From the NCBI GenBank assembly GCA_905182985.1, contig CAJJDN010000033.1, positions 180,233-244,232 of the forward strand: a stretch of DNA of 64,000 nucleotides. The letters run 5' to 3'. A program made the translations under genes and the position numbers. The notes beneath the pieces were generated by a model. That model worked only from the letters and a program-made list of their open reading frames with translations. It was not told the DNA's origin and did no database searches. The stretch is from Paramecium sonneborni. Taxonomy: Eukaryota > Ciliophora > Oligohymenophorea > Peniculida > Parameciidae. Positions within the stretch are counted from its first letter, which is position 1. Every line of letters starts with the position of its first letter. Shown here one piece after another: positions 62,839 to 64,000 of this stretch.

Positions 62839-62898
62839 ATTTAATGATTGAGGATGCAATTTATATTTTTATTAAATAAATATTTATTAATATTGATA

Positions 62899-64000
62899 AT
62901 GTAAAAAATATTAAAATTCAACTTTGGAGTTTTAACAAGACCTAAATTACATATCTATGATAAAGGTAGTAAACATACACCATCTGGAATAAGAGCCACT
63001 ATTCATGGAGGTACTAGTTTTTCAGGAATTTATATGGGTGGTATACTTGGAAACATTGGATCAGAATTAATATTCCCTCATAATCATTAGTAAGGATTAA
63101 TTTAGATAAAGATATAATTATGAAGATCATGTAAGAGAATTGAAAACAACATCTGGACCTGGTTAAAATTGGTTATTACATGATATGAATTATGATAATA
63201 AAGAAATGATTGAATGGACTATGAAAAATTCAAATGTTGTTGTTAATTTACTTGGTCCAAGAAAACATTTAAAAAATAGAAAAGATTTTGAATGGATTAA
63301 TATAACTGTACCTAAAAGAATTGCTGAAGCATGTGCTAAAAATCCAGGAGTAATAAGATTAATACATTTCTCTGCTTGTGGTGCTAATCCACATGCTGAA
63401 TCTTTAGATTTATAAACTAAATATATTGGAGAATAAGAAGTATATAAATAATATTAATATAGGTATTAAATGCCTTTCCTAATGCAACTATTTTTAGACC
63501 AAGTGTTATGGTAGGAGATAATGATGACTTTGCTTATCATTGGTAAGTTTAAAAGAGATATTTCCATAATTTTAATATTGTACCAGATAATTGTTAAGCT
63601 AAAAGATAACCTGTAAAAAATAAATAAATAAATTAGATTTTTGTTTAAGATGTGGCATAAGCTATGTTAAATGCATTAAAAATGCCAGAAACTATAGGAT
63701 AGACTTATGAATTAGGAGGTCCTCATGTATATACTTTATTAGAATGTTATGAAATGTTTCACAATATTGTATAAAGACCACCAAAGTTAGCTCATATAGA
63801 TAAACAATTATTATTAAAAATTGGTATATTTATTTATAGGATATGTTATAGCATAATATATTCCAAATTGGAAATATTTTAATATTGATTACATTTTAAA
63901 ACATGGAGATGATATGGTTGTTTAAGCAGGATCTAAAACAATTGATGATTTATGTGTTAGACCTTTGTCTTTAACATAAGCACTTCAAAATATCTTTTGG
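62899..64000 (+). CDS. Complex I NDUFA9-like (39-kDa) subunit, 3' end outside window
   Basis: Starts MQKILKFNFGVLTRPKLHIY, probably including a mitochondrial targeting stretch. Introns 63090-63111 (22 nt), 63440-63462 (23 nt) and an apparent 16-nt intron 63834-63849. It has the SDR-like fold of the atypical NAD(P)-binding family: YMGGILGNIGSELIFPHNHQ (degenerate glycine-rich loop), MKNSNVVVNLLGPRKHLKNR, EACAKNPGVIRLIHFSACGA, ATIFRPSVMVGDNDDF, IFVQDVAQAMLNALKMPET, TYELGGPHVYTLLECYEM. The order and GGTSFSGIYMGG / VNLLGP motifs match NDUFA9, an assembly and structural subunit at the junction of the matrix and membrane arms. The frame is still open at the window end (SLTQALQNIFW). Confidence 0.92.

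Overview
This window is ciliate macronuclear DNA, almost certainly from a Paramecium species. Reading frames make sense only if TAA and TAG encode Gln and TGA is the sole stop. The sequence is extremely A+T-rich. Genes are densely packed on both strands, often 20-150 bp apart, and are interrupted by tiny GT..AG introns of mostly 20-32 nt. Standard-code open frames are therefore nearly all meaningless here, and all genes below were read with the ciliate code. In about 25 spliced genes the total exon length comes out as an exact multiple of three, which supports the models.

Layout. 1-11.8 kb: a 3'-truncated large multi-TM PAS/TmcB-like protein, a TPR protein, a decayed TmcB-like pseudogene and a complete 1,689-aa TmcB-like protein, all on minus. 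11.9-19.7 kb: NEK-type kinase, multi-TM protein, Rab-like GTPase, coiled-coil protein, SLC25 carrier and an unknown lysine-rich protein. 19.9-25.0 kb: another complete TmcB-like protein (1,690 aa). 25.2-30.3 kb: small coiled-coil proteins, a His/Asn-rich protein, an unknown protein and a tesmin/CXC protein. 30.4-36.1 kb: TMEM128-like protein, Cache-like membrane protein and an ankyrin-AGC kinase. 37-43.3 kb: HMG-box protein, a condensin SMC4 pseudogene, an unknown protein, a Cys-rich protein and isoprenylcysteine methyltransferase. 44.3-46.9 kb: a tandem pair of secreted Cys-rich proteins. 47-53 kb: a tandem pair of large TPR proteins with Met-Gly N termini. 53-61.7 kb: EGF-TM-RING protein, EF-hand protein, NAP-family histone chaperone, coiled-coil protein and TVP23. 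62.7-64 kb: elongator tRNA-Met and the start of NDUFA9 (complex I).

Assembly caveat. Four single 'n' bases (5573, 31503, 39003, 56436) each separate two identical direct copies of about 1.0-1.1 kb. These are best read as unmerged contig overlaps, so roughly 4.3 kb of the window is duplicated artificially and some genes appear with a spurious partial second copy.

The content is mostly housekeeping plus lineage-specific families. There is no operon-like system. The most notable items are the cluster of giant TmcB-like membrane proteins with a dead paralogue, the SMC4 pseudogene, the EGF-TM-RING and ankyrin-AGC architectures, a Rab with an N-terminal rather than C-terminal Cys pair, and unusual introns (a 16-nt candidate and a TG acceptor).
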